From Clostridiales bacterium (GTDB taxonomy: Bacteria > Bacillota > Clostridia > Oscillospirales > Oscillospiraceae): DNA of 50,721 bases. Of this stretch, positions 42,077 through 48,810 are shown piece by piece. Positions within the stretch are counted from its first letter, which is position 1. Each line of letters starts with the position of its first letter. The stretch covers positions 3,616 through 54,336 of the forward strand of contig JAJQCJ010000010.1 of the NCBI GenBank assembly GCA_021202775.1. Direction: 5' to 3'. The notes beneath the pieces were generated by a model. That model had not been told where the DNA came from and searched no databases. It saw nothing but the letters and a program-made list of their open reading frames with translations. The position numbers and the translations under genes were made by a program.

Positions 42077-42225
42077 GGAGCCGCCCCCCTTTCCGGAAAT
42101 CTTGCCTTTATCATAACACAGATTGGGGGAAAGCACCACAGATTTTTCACAAGTTTGTTGACGGGAATCTGCGCCGGTGGGCGCAGGGCCACGGAAATCA
42201 ATTTTGAAATTCGCTCCGCATGGGA
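42077..42225. other. KtrB upstream region
   Basis: Leftward a TATGAT box at 42114-42109 lies upstream of the KtrB start, with no good -35, so a promoter is possible but not assigned. Nothing else is seen before the repeats. Confidence 0.35.
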
Positions 42226-42350
42226 ACCCCTCCACCGGCTGCCGCCGGTCCCCCTCCCCTTTCAGGGGAGGAAAAGAACTGAGGGAATCACCACGTCATT
42301 TGCTCCGCCGTCAAGCGGCATTTCCGGCGCTTTGCGCCTCCCTACTACAG
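42226..42350. repeat. Palindromic intergenic repeat, copy 2 (chimeric)
   Basis: Left part ACCCCTCCACCGG ... CCCCTCCCCTTTCAGGGGAGG and GGGAATCACCACGTCA match copies 1 and 3. The right part is replaced by GCCGTCAAGCGGCATTTCC, the repeat also seen at 31247 and (reverse) 42575, so two repeat families are joined. Confidence 0.8.
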
Positions 42351-42456
42351 CGTGAAAACTAAGACTTCACTTCATTCAATTGCCGCAAAATGACAACGGA
42401 ATTGCCAATGATGCTGTTCAGACAGGCAAAAAGTTCCGATTTTTGCAACTGTGTGT

Positions 42457-42524
42457 GTAGGGGCGGCCCTTGGTCGCCCGCAGAAATCGCAAGCTTGCCC
42501 CGGGCGGCCAGGGGCCGCCCCTAC
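42457..42524. repeat. Hairpin repeat (GTAGGGGCGGCCC type)
   Basis: GTAGGGGCGGCCC and GGGCCGCCCCTAC are inverted ends with further pairing (GGTCGCCCG / CGGGCGGCC) around a 20-base centre. The left arm is also found at 28676-28700. Confidence 0.85.
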
Positions 42525-42552
42525 AGAAAAGCAAAGATTTAGGATTCACATT

Positions 42553-42635
42553 CTACTACCCTGAAAGGGTAGGGAGCATAGCGGAAATGCCGCTTGACGG
42601 CGGAGCTGGCTGGCCGCAAGGCCAGACTGAGGGGT
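42553..42635. repeat. Intergenic repeat, copy with mixed arms
   Basis: TACCCTGAAAGGGTAGGGAGC, then GCGGAAATGCCGCTTGACGGC (reverse of 31248 and 42306), then GGAGCTGGCTGGC and GACTGAGGGGT, matching the right arm of copies 1 and 3. Confidence 0.75.
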
Positions 42636-42690
42636 TTCTTTAGTATGTTTGACCTAAAACTTGATTTCCATGGCGCAGAGCAGAAATCCG

Positions 42691-42719
42691 TTGCTTTTTC
42701 CGTTTGATACATTTATAAT
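42691..42719 (+). promoter_or_regulatory. Promoter of the nnrD gene
   Basis: -35 TTGCTT (42691-42696), 17-base spacer, -10 TATAAT (42714-42719). Confidence 0.75.
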
Positions 42720-42751
42720 ATCCACAAAACAAGCGAACTGGAGGGACAGAT

Positions 42752-43615
42752 ATGAAACAGTACGCCGTCTGCGACGTGACGGAGGCCCTGGTGCGGAGCT
42801 GGCTCCCGGCCCGGCCCGTTGAGGGCCACAAGGGCATCTTTGGCAAGGTGAATCTGCTGTCGGGCAGCGTGGGCTTCACCGGCGCGCCGGTGCTGGCCAG
42901 CCGGGCTGCGGTGCGGGGCGGCTGCGGCCTGGTCTTTCTGGGGGTGCCCGCCTTTGGGGAGGACACCGCCTACCGCATTGTGGCGGGCAGCTGCGTGGAG
43001 GCCATGCCCTACCCCGTCCGCAGCGCGGCGGACTTTCTGGACAAAACCAAACCGGACGCGGCGCTGGTGGGTCCGGGGCTGGGCCAGTCCCCGGAGACGG
43101 AGGCGCTGGTGCCGGAGGTGCTGGCCCGGCTGCGCTGCCCGGCGGTGGTGGATGCGGATGGCATAACTATCCTGTCCCGGCATATATCTGTACTGAACCG
43201 GCGGGACGCGCCCACGGTGCTGACCCCCCACGACGGGGAGTTCCAACGGCTGACAGGCCGTCTCCCCGGCCCGGACCGGGCAGCGGAGGCCGCCGCCTTC
43301 GCCCAGGCCCACGGCTGCGTGCTGGTGCTGAAGGGCCACCGCACCCTGACCGCCGCCCCGGACGGCGCCCTGTACCGGAACACCACCGGCAACGACGGCA
43401 TGGCAAAAGGGGGCAGCGGCGACGTGCTGGCCGGGCTTTTGACCTCCCTGCTGGCTCAGGGGATGGAGCCTGTCCGGGCCGCTGCCGCCGCCGTCTGGGT
43501 ACACGGCTGGGCGGGAGATCTGGCGGCGGAGCGGTTCGGCCACCGGGGGATGACCCCCTCCGACCTGATCGGTCAGCTCCCCACAGTCTGGCGGGAGCTG
43601 GAAACCCCCGTCTGA
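42752..43615 (+). CDS. nnrD: ADP-dependent NAD(P)H-hydrate dehydratase
   Basis: 287 residues, ribokinase-like fold. HKGIFGKVNLLSGSVGFTGAPVLASRAAVRGGCGLV at the N-terminus, LVGPGLGQ, TPHDGEFQRLTG, LKGHRT and the anion-hole loop NDGMAKGGSGDVLAGLL are diagnostic. It repairs damaged NAD(P)H hydrates. The NnrE epimerase domain is absent here, so this is the stand-alone dehydratase. ATG follows GGAGG. The next lipoprotein gene is 27 bases downstream. Confidence 0.95.
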   Translation: MKQYAVCDVTEALVRSWLPARPVEGHKGIFGKVNLLSGSVGFTGAPVLASRAAVRGGCGLVFLGVPAFGEDTAYRIVAGSCVEAMPYPVRSAADFLDKTKPDAALVGPGLGQSPETEALVPEVLARLRCPAVVDADGITILSRHISVLNRRDAPTVLTPHDGEFQRLTGRLPGPDRAAEAAAFAQAHGCVLVLKGHRTLTAAPDGALYRNTTGNDGMAKGGSGDVLAGLLTSLLAQGMEPVRAAAAAVWVHGWAGDLAAERFGHRGMTPSDLIGQLPTVWRELETPV

Positions 43616-43642
43616 CCTGAATAAAACAGAAGGAGGAACCCC

Positions 43643-44248
43643 ATGCACCTTGCAAGAGGTGTACCAAAGAACCTGCTGACCCTGACCCTGCTCTGCGCCC
43701 TGCTCACCGGCTGCGGCGGCGGGGGCGCTTCGGCCACCGACCAGGTGGACGCAGTCCGGGCCAGCTACAGCAGCCTGACCGCCTACACCGCCTCCGCCGC
43801 CATCACCGCCAACTGTAGCGGCCGGGTTTACAGCTACGAGGCGGACTTCTCCGGCGACCTGACCAGCGGGGTGATGACCGTCACCGGGCCGGACAACATC
43901 GCCGGCTGCTCCGTCAGCTGGGACGAAACCGGCACCGTGCTGGACTGGGAGCAGGTGACGCTGGACACCGGCGACCTGAACGGGGACGGCCTTTCCCCGG
44001 TGGACGCCATGCCCACCCTCCTGACCTGCACCACCACGGGGCTGCTGCTGGAATGTTCCCTGGAGGCGGAGGGCGCGGAGCTGTACGCCGAGTTTGAGAA
44101 CCCGGAGAACCCCGCCTGCACCGCCCTGTGCTGGTTCGACCTGACCACCCACGGCCTGCTCCGGGCGGAGCTGACCAGCGAAGGGCAGACCCTGGTCACC
44201 ATGGTCTTTGACAGCTTCCTGCTGGAGAGCGACCCCCCATCGGAATAA
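43643..44248 (+). CDS. LolA/GerS-like lipoprotein
   Basis: 201 residues. Signal with lipobox LLTGC (Cys about 24), then a single beta-rich domain: YSSLTAYTASAAITANCSGRVYSYEADFSGD ... FDLTTHGLLRAELTSEGQTLVTMVFDSFLL. This layout resembles the LolA-like fold of the clostridial germination lipoprotein GerS, which supports cortex processing in Clostridioides difficile. The match is by pattern only, but it fits the sporulation genes elsewhere in the window. AGGAGG precedes ATG; a terminator follows. Confidence 0.72.
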   Translation: MHLARGVPKNLLTLTLLCALLTGCGGGGASATDQVDAVRASYSSLTAYTASAAITANCSGRVYSYEADFSGDLTSGVMTVTGPDNIAGCSVSWDETGTVLDWEQVTLDTGDLNGDGLSPVDAMPTLLTCTTTGLLLECSLEAEGAELYAEFENPENPACTALCWFDLTTHGLLRAELTSEGQTLVTMVFDSFLLESDPPSE

Positions 44249-44256
44249 AGCCCCCA

Positions 44257-44286
44257 CCGGCAGCCCGCCACGGGCTGCCGGTTTTT
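44257..44286 (+). terminator. Intrinsic terminator
   Basis: CCGGCAGCCCG and CGGGCTGCCGG pair over CCA, followed by T5; it ends the nnrD-lipoprotein pair. Confidence 0.93.
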
Positions 44287-44311
44287 CGCTGCGCGGCCTC
44301 ATCCAACAGGG

Positions 44312-44340
44312 TTGCAATTTTCCCGGCCAGCGCCTATAAT
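44312..44340 (+). promoter_or_regulatory. Promoter of the second VanZ gene
   Basis: -35 TTGCAA (44312-44317), 17-base spacer, -10 TATAAT (44335-44340). Confidence 0.82.
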
Positions 44341-44379
44341 AGGCGACGGAATCCACTTCTGCCGGGAGGACGACACACT

Positions 44380-44823
44380 ATGCACGAAAAACGAACAAAA
44401 CGCCTGCTGGCCCTCCTGTTTTTCCTCTATCTGGCCTTCCTGCTGCGCATCACCGTGTTCCGCCCCGGCTTTTCCCTGACCGGGCTGGGGCAAAACGGGG
44501 TCGTCTCCCCCACCCCGTTTTTGGAATATTACAACTGGCTCCGGGCGGGGGTCTACGGCACCGCCTGCTACCTGTTCTTCGGCAACATCGGCGTCTTTCT
44601 CCCCTTCGGGGGTTATCTGTCCTGGCGGTGGCCCGGCCTGAGGCTGTGGCAGGTCACCCTGGCCGGGTTCGGGCTGAGCTTCGCCATCGAGGCGGGACAA
44701 TATCTCTTTGGCACGGGGGTCTCCGACCTGGCTGACCTGATTCTGAACACCCTGGGCGTCCTGCTGGGGGCGGCGCTGCTGGGGTGGGGCAGGCGGCGCT
44801 GGCGGCGGCACGCTGCCCGCTGA
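44380..44823 (+). CDS. VanZ family membrane protein, short
   Basis: 147 residues, about four membrane helices, shorter than the VanZ protein at 38396. FLLRITVFRP, then YLFFGNIGVFLPFGGYLSW and AIEAGQYLFGTGVSDLADLILNTLGVLLG are the VanZ pattern. The tail is Arg-rich (RRRWRRHAAR). ATG follows GGAGG. The gene has its own promoter and no close operon partner. Confidence 0.88.
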   Translation: MHEKRTKRLLALLFFLYLAFLLRITVFRPGFSLTGLGQNGVVSPTPFLEYYNWLRAGVYGTACYLFFGNIGVFLPFGGYLSWRWPGLRLWQVTLAGFGLSFAIEAGQYLFGTGVSDLADLILNTLGVLLGAALLGWGRRRWRRHAAR

Positions 44824-44848
44824 GAAAATTTCATCTGTTTTTCGCAAA

Positions 44849-44894
44849 TTTTAATATTTCTTAAAGGACAGGAAACGTCCGCATCTGCTATAAT
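44849..44894 (+). promoter_or_regulatory. Promoter region of the DUF2500 gene
   Basis: -10 TATAAT (44889-44894) with weak -35 GGACAG (44866-44871, 17-base spacer). TTAA words at 44851 and 44861 repeat about one helical turn apart just upstream, as in the other candidate regulator sites. Confidence 0.55.
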
Positions 44895-44924
44895 AGGGCC
44901 ATGACAAAAAAGGAGGTATCCTCT

Positions 44925-45299
44925 ATGGCTCTGTTTGATGTGACGTTTTCTGTCCTGTTTTTCGCAGTCTTTGCCGTTGTTCTGGTGGTGATCCTGATAA
45001 ACGTGGTGGGCGGCGTGAGGGAGTGGCACCGGAACAACCGGTCCCCGGTGCTGGACGTGGAGGCCGCCGTAGTCTCCAAACAGCAGGACTTCACCACCCA
45101 CATCCACGACACCGGAGGCGGCGCCATGCACCACACCACCCAGGCCCACTACTATGTCACCTTTCAGTTCCACTCCAATGACCGGCTGGAGCTGTCCGTA
45201 TCCGGACAGCAGTACGGCCTCCTCTCCGAAGGGGATGTGGGGACGCTGACCTTTCAGGGCAGCCGCTTTCTGGGGTTCCGGCGGCATCCTGCCTGCTGA
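44925..45299 (+). CDS. DUF2500 domain protein
   Basis: 124 residues. One membrane helix (VTFSVLFFAVFAVVLVVILINVV, about 5-27), then the DUF2500 domain: VLDVEAAVVSKQQDFTTHIH, ending in YGLLSEGDVGTLTFQGSRFLGF, typical of this family. Function unknown. ATG 44925 is chosen because AAGGAGG lies nine bases upstream; ATG 44901 would precede that site. Confidence 0.9.
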   Translation: MALFDVTFSVLFFAVFAVVLVVILINVVGGVREWHRNNRSPVLDVEAAVVSKQQDFTTHIHDTGGGAMHHTTQAHYYVTFQFHSNDRLELSVSGQQYGLLSEGDVGTLTFQGSRFLGFRRHPAC

Positions 45300-45340
45300 C
45301 GGTTTGTCATTCGCTTTTATTAAAATTTAATATTGATTAC

Positions 45341-45369
45341 TGGGCAAAAAATATTCCATGTGATATAAT
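45341..45369 (+). promoter_or_regulatory. Promoter of the frameshifted lipoprotein gene
   Basis: -10 TATAAT (45364-45369) with weak -35 TGGGCA (45341-45346, 17-base spacer). AT-rich sequence with TTAAAATTTAATATT lies just upstream. Confidence 0.55.
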
Positions 45370-45401
45370 AAGGTTATGATAAAGAAAGTGAGGACTCTGC
45401 T

Positions 45402-45823
45402 ATGAAAGCCCGCATTTTCCCGCTGCTGCTCTGCCTGATGCTGCTCTGCGGCTGCGGGGCAGGCAGCCAGCCCTCCGCCCCCTATGAAACTACGGTGGAT
45501 GGGCATGCCGTCACCATTGACACAGAGGCCCAGACGGTCACCTGCGGCGAGGACGTGTACTGTTACGACTATGCCGCCCTCTCCGGCGGGTATACCCTGA
45601 CCGTCACCTATCCCAACGGGGAGACCGCCACCGTGGAGTACGTCGGTATGAGTGCGTCCGGCTCCGGCACACCGGAGGGTGACTATCTGGATGTCCTCAG
45701 CCTGTCCTGGGCTGGGGCTGGCGGTACAAGGGTGCGGAGCCGTCGGAGGTTGCCCTCACCGCAGAGCGGGCAGGGGGCGTCGTGCTGGCCCTGGCGGGGC
45801 TGCTCCTGTGCCTTGCCGGATAA
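45402..45823 (+). pseudogene. Frameshifted lipoprotein gene
   Basis: Starts with a good signal (MKARIFPLLLCLMLLCGC, lipobox near Cys 18) and a beta-like domain (YETTVDGHAVTIDTEAQTV, GGYTLTVTYPNGETATVEYV). From about 45700 the frame becomes non-protein-like. The -1 frame, entered at CTG 45707, reads LGWGWRYKGAEPSEVALTAE and then AGGVVLALAGLLLCLAG, a sensible C-terminus with a membrane helix, and stops at 45821-45823 just before a terminator. A one-base indel is the simple reading; a sequencing error is possible. The intact product would be about 140 residues, a lipoprotein with a C-terminal helix. Confidence 0.75.
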
Positions 45824-45847
45824 TCCGCACGGAAAATGGAAAAAACC

Positions 45848-45886
45848 GAAAACCGCCGCAGCAGAACAATCTGCTGCGGCGGTTTT
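45848..45886. terminator. Bidirectional intrinsic terminator
   Basis: AAAACCGCCGCAGCAG and CTGCTGCGGCGGTTTT form a perfect 16-bp stem over AACAAT, between convergent genes. Confidence 0.94.
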
Positions 45887-45897
45887 TATGGGTCCCC

Positions 45898-46323
45898 TCA
45901 ATAGGAATCCGTATCTGTCGTCACCTGTACATGGTCGGTGCCGTGGGCCTCAAACTCCGTCATGTATTCGTCGATGCGGCGGTTCAGCTCATCCAGGTTA
46001 TGCTCGTCAATGGGGGCGTCCTGCATATCCCGGCGGGCCAGTTCCTCCGCCAGAATGTCGAAGAACACGGCGTCCTCATAGTCCGCAATGGCCTCATGGA
46101 TGCCCCCGGCCACGAAGGCCGGAGAGGGCACCACCTCTCCGTTCCACCACTCCGCCAAATCCTGCATTCCCAGGTCCGGCGCCTTGGAGAAGAGGAGGGA
46201 TTCCACCTCGTCATAGTCGGAGAAGCGATCCTCCCCCCGGGCGGAGTTCAGCACCCAGTTGCCGATATACGCCATGTCCAGCAGACGGCGATATTGTTTT
46301 TCTGTCAGTTCCAGTTTCATCAT
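45898..46323 (-). CDS. Acidic conserved protein of unknown function
   Basis: 141 residues. Mostly helical, acidic: LTEKQYRRLLDMAYIGNWVLN, FSDYDEVESLLFSKAPDLG, YEDAVFFDILAEELARRDM. No signal or membrane helix. The family is not recognised. The start is either of two adjacent ATGs (46323 or 46320), 6-9 bases after GGAG. The frame above them is leader. Own promoter at 46418-46447. Confidence 0.75.
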   Translation of the reverse strand: MMKLELTEKQYRRLLDMAYIGNWVLNSARGEDRFSDYDEVESLLFSKAPDLGMQDLAEWWNGEVVPSPAFVAGGIHEAIADYEDAVFFDILAEELARRDMQDAPIDEHNLDELNRRIDEYMTEFEAHGTDHVQVTTDTDSY

Positions 46324-46417
46324 CAGGTACTCCATCCAAAAAACGCACACGGGAGACGTCCCAGAGTTGGAAACCGCCCCCGCTCCCCCAGCGGGGAAAC
46401 AGGTCATACCATACAGT

Positions 46418-46447
46418 ATAGTATATGCATTTTTCCGCTGTTGTCAA
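46418..46447 (-). promoter_or_regulatory. Promoter of the acidic protein gene
   Basis: Leftward: -35 TTGACA (46447-46442), 18-base spacer, -10 TACTAT (46423-46418). Confidence 0.7.
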
Positions 46448-46496
46448 ATGGAAATGTTCCGAGCTGCCCCTTTGGCAGGAAAATTTGAAATGGCCC

Positions 46497-46525
46497 TTGT
46501 TTTCCGGGGCAGTTTATTATATGAT
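46497..46525 (+). promoter_or_regulatory. Promoter of the DUF1934 gene
   Basis: -35 TTGTTT (46497-46502), 17-base spacer, -10 TATGAT (46520-46525). It is divergent from the promoter at 46418. Confidence 0.7.
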
Positions 46526-46577
46526 GAAGGCACAACGGGGGTGCCGGAAAATTCGCCCCCGGAAAGGACTACACGCC

Positions 46578-47021
46578 ATGACAGTCAAAGATGTGACCAT
46601 TACCATTCAGGGCAAGCCAACCTATGAGGGGCAGGAGGAGGACGCCGTTCAGCTCATCACCCGCGGCACCCTCGCCATCGGCGAGAAGGCCGGGCACTAT
46701 GATCTCAGCTATGAGGAGACCGAGCTGACCGGCCTCCAGGGCACCACCACTACCTTTAAAATCACCCCCAAGCGTATCCTGCTGATGCGCTCCGGGCCGG
46801 TGAATAACCAGATGCTCTTTGAGGAGGGGCGGCGGCACACCGCCCTGTACTCCACCCCCTACGGTCAGATGCAGGTGGGGGTCTGCGCCCGCCATGTGCT
46901 GAACCGCATGGGGGACTCCGGCGGGGATATGGAGATCGACTTCTCCATCGACATCGACCACGCTATGGCCGGGGAAAATTCCCTCTACGTCAACGTGCGG
47001 GAGGCCACCCTCCCCCAATAA
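46578..47021 (+). CDS. DUF1934 (YwiB-like) protein
   Basis: 147 residues. YwiB/DUF1934 calycin-like beta-barrel: ITIQGKPTYEGQEEDAVQLITRGTL, YDLSYEETELTGLQGTTTTFKI, and the C-terminal MEIDFSIDIDHAMAGENSLYVNVRE. No signal peptide. In Bacillus the homologue ywiB lies directly upstream of argS; here the gene downstream is an ArgS-like protein without a catalytic domain. ATG 46578 follows GGAAAGG. Confidence 0.92.
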   Translation: MTVKDVTITIQGKPTYEGQEEDAVQLITRGTLAIGEKAGHYDLSYEETELTGLQGTTTTFKITPKRILLMRSGPVNNQMLFEEGRRHTALYSTPYGQMQVGVCARHVLNRMGDSGGDMEIDFSIDIDHAMAGENSLYVNVREATLPQ

Positions 47022-47086
47022 CACACGGCCTGATTCCGTCCACGAAAGAAAGCAATGGCATCAACTAGCAGGGAATGTTCTATTGA

Positions 47087-47214
47087 CCACCCCTCCACCG
47101 GCTAACGCCGGTCCCCCTCCCCTTTCAGGGGAGGCAGGGGAGTTGCAGGAATCACCACATCTTTGGCTCCCCTGAAAGGGGAGCTGGCTGGCTTTTAGCC
47201 AGCCTGAGGGGTGG
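47087..47214. repeat. Palindromic intergenic repeat, copy 3
   Basis: Inverted ends CCACCCCTCC ... TGAGGGGTGG; inner arms CCCCTCCCCTTTCAGGGGAGG and GGCTCCCCTGAAAGGGGAGC, then GCTGGC-TTTTA-GCCAGC. It separates the DUF1934 gene from the ArgS-like gene. Confidence 0.85.
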
Positions 47215-47308
47215 GAGCGCTGGGTGTTCCTCACTATAAGCCACTTTTCCTAAAATAAATAATCTCCTTAAGTTTGATGACATTGCGTCAGAAAGGAGCG
47301 CATCGCCT

Positions 47309-47986
47309 ATGGAAGGGCCGCTGACCCTGGCCCGGGCCGCCGCCGACCGGCTCACCGGCAGGCCGGGGGCAAGGCTGCGGGGACAGAGGATCGCCAGCCC
47401 GGCAGCCTTCGCTTTGGCCAGGGACGCCGGACAGCCGGCGGAGGCCCTGGCCGCCGGGCTGGCCCGCAGCCTCTCCCTGACGGGCAGCTGCTTCTCCGGC
47501 GTGGAGGCCCAGGGGGGCTATCTCAACTTCGCCCTGTCCCCGGAGTGGTACCGCAGCGTGGAGGATGCGGCGCTTTTGTGGGAAACGCACCCACAGGGGG
47601 CGCGGCAGACCCAGCCGCCCGATTATCCGGCCGCCATCCACCCCCAAGACTGGCGGCTCCTGACGCTGCTGGGCAGGGGCAAAGCCCCAGACCCCGGACT
47701 GGCGGCCCGGCAGGACAGGGAAAATCCGGGCTGGCTGCTGCGGTACACCGCCCGGCGGCTGGCCGCCTTTGGCGGCGACAGGCCGTCGGAGGGGTACACG
47801 GCCCAGGAGCAGGCGCTGCTCCTCTCCCTGGCGGAGTGCCTGGAGCGGGAGGCGGGCAGTCTGCCGCTGGCCGGAAGCCTGCTGGCGGCGGCTGAGGCTG
47901 TCTGGCGCGTTACCCCCCAGCGCCTGCCGCCCCGCACAGCCCGGGCCGCCTGCCGGGTGCTGGAGCAGGGGCTGCAAACGCTGTGA
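47309..47986 (+). CDS. ArgS-like protein lacking the catalytic domain
   Basis: 225 residues. The first part (RIASPAAFALARDAGQPAEALAAGLARSLS ... FSGVEAQGGYLNFALSPEWY, about 30-85) resembles the N-terminal domain of arginyl-tRNA synthetase. The last part (NPGWLLRYTARRLAAFGGD ... YTAQEQALLLSLAECLE ... LPPRTARAACRVLEQGL, about 130-225) resembles the DALR anticodon-binding helices. The Rossmann catalytic domain with HIGH and KMSK-type motifs is missing between them. ATG follows AAAGGAG. It lies after ywiB-type DUF1934, where argS sits in Bacillus. Real function unknown; a degenerate or repurposed argS copy is likely. Confidence 0.75.
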   Translation: MEGPLTLARAAADRLTGRPGARLRGQRIASPAAFALARDAGQPAEALAAGLARSLSLTGSCFSGVEAQGGYLNFALSPEWYRSVEDAALLWETHPQGARQTQPPDYPAAIHPQDWRLLTLLGRGKAPDPGLAARQDRENPGWLLRYTARRLAAFGGDRPSEGYTAQEQALLLSLAECLEREAGSLPLAGSLLAAAEAVWRVTPQRLPPRTARAACRVLEQGLQTL

Positions 47987-47999
47987 TTTACAAAATATT

Positions 48000-48028
48000 C
48001 ACGCAAATGCCGCAGGATACGGTATAAT
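48000..48028 (+). promoter_or_regulatory. Promoter of the two-component system
   Basis: -10 TATAAT (48023-48028) with a weak -35 region around 48000 and AT-rich sequence upstream, as often seen for self-activated response-regulator genes. Confidence 0.5.
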
Positions 48029-48118
48029 AAAGATAATACGCCGGTCTGCGCCTGCCCTCCGTCGGGCGGGAGGTGCAGCCGGAGCACACCGCCTCTGGCA
48101 GGAAGGTAAGGAACTGAT

Positions 48119-48805
48119 ATGGCACTGAAAGTTTTAATTGTAGAGGACGAAGCCAACATTGCAGAGCTGCTTCAGCTCTATCTGGAAAAGGAGGGCTTCG
48201 AAACGTCCATCGCTCCGGACGGCGGCAAGGCCATCGAGCTGTTTCACAGCTTTGCGCCGGATCTGATCATGCTGGACATTATGCTGCCCGTCATGGACGG
48301 CTGGGCCGTCTGCCGGAAAATCCGTGAGACCTCCCAGGTCCCCATCATCATGCTGACCGCCAAGGGCGAGACCAGCGATAAGGTGAACGGTCTGGAAAAC
48401 GGCGCGGACGACTACATCACCAAGCCCTTCGAGATGAAGGAGGTGCTGGCCCGCATCCATGCGGTGCTGCGGCGCTACGGCACCGTGGAGCAGAAGGAGA
48501 AGAAGCTGACCTTCGACAAACTGGTCATCAATATGGACTCCTATGAGCTGCTGGTGGACGGCAAGCGGGTGGACACGCCCCCCAAGGAGATGGAGCTGCT
48601 GTATCACCTGGCCTCCACCCCCAACCGGGTGTTTACCCGCAACCAGCTGCTGGACGAGGTCTGGGGCTTTGACTACTTCGGCGACAGCCGCACCGTGGAC
48701 GTCCATGTGAAGCGGCTGAGAGAGAAGCTGGAGGGCGTCAGCGACAAGTGGAGCCTGAAAACCGTCTGGGGCGTGGGCTACAAGTTCGAGCTGCTGGAAG
48801 GCTGA
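48119..48805 (+). CDS. OmpR/PhoB family response regulator
   Basis: 228 residues. Receiver domain (VLIVEDEANIAELL, phospho-acceptor Asp 53 in LIMLDIMLP, Thr in IIMLTAK, Lys in YITKPFEMKEVLARI) and a winged-helix output domain (LLYHLASTPNRVFTRNQLLDEVWGFDYFGDSRTVDVHVKRLREKLE) with the WGVGYKF end. Five bases separate it from the histidine kinase gene. It may bind the 11-bp repeats before several envelope genes in this window; that is inferred. Confidence 0.95.
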   Translation: MALKVLIVEDEANIAELLQLYLEKEGFETSIAPDGGKAIELFHSFAPDLIMLDIMLPVMDGWAVCRKIRETSQVPIIMLTAKGETSDKVNGLENGADDYITKPFEMKEVLARIHAVLRRYGTVEQKEKKLTFDKLVINMDSYELLVDGKRVDTPPKEMELLYHLASTPNRVFTRNQLLDEVWGFDYFGDSRTVDVHVKRLREKLEGVSDKWSLKTVWGVGYKFELLEG

Positions 48806-48810
48806 GCGCG

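Noticed and set aside
42109-42114. TATGAT as the KtrB promoter
   Set aside because: No acceptable -35 lies 16-18 bases away; kept only as a note and not called as a promoter.
45652-46488. 278-codon frame overlapping the broken lipoprotein and the acidic protein gene
   Set aside because: It is antisense to the acidic protein gene and crosses a perfect terminator; its product is Arg/Gly-rich with no motif.
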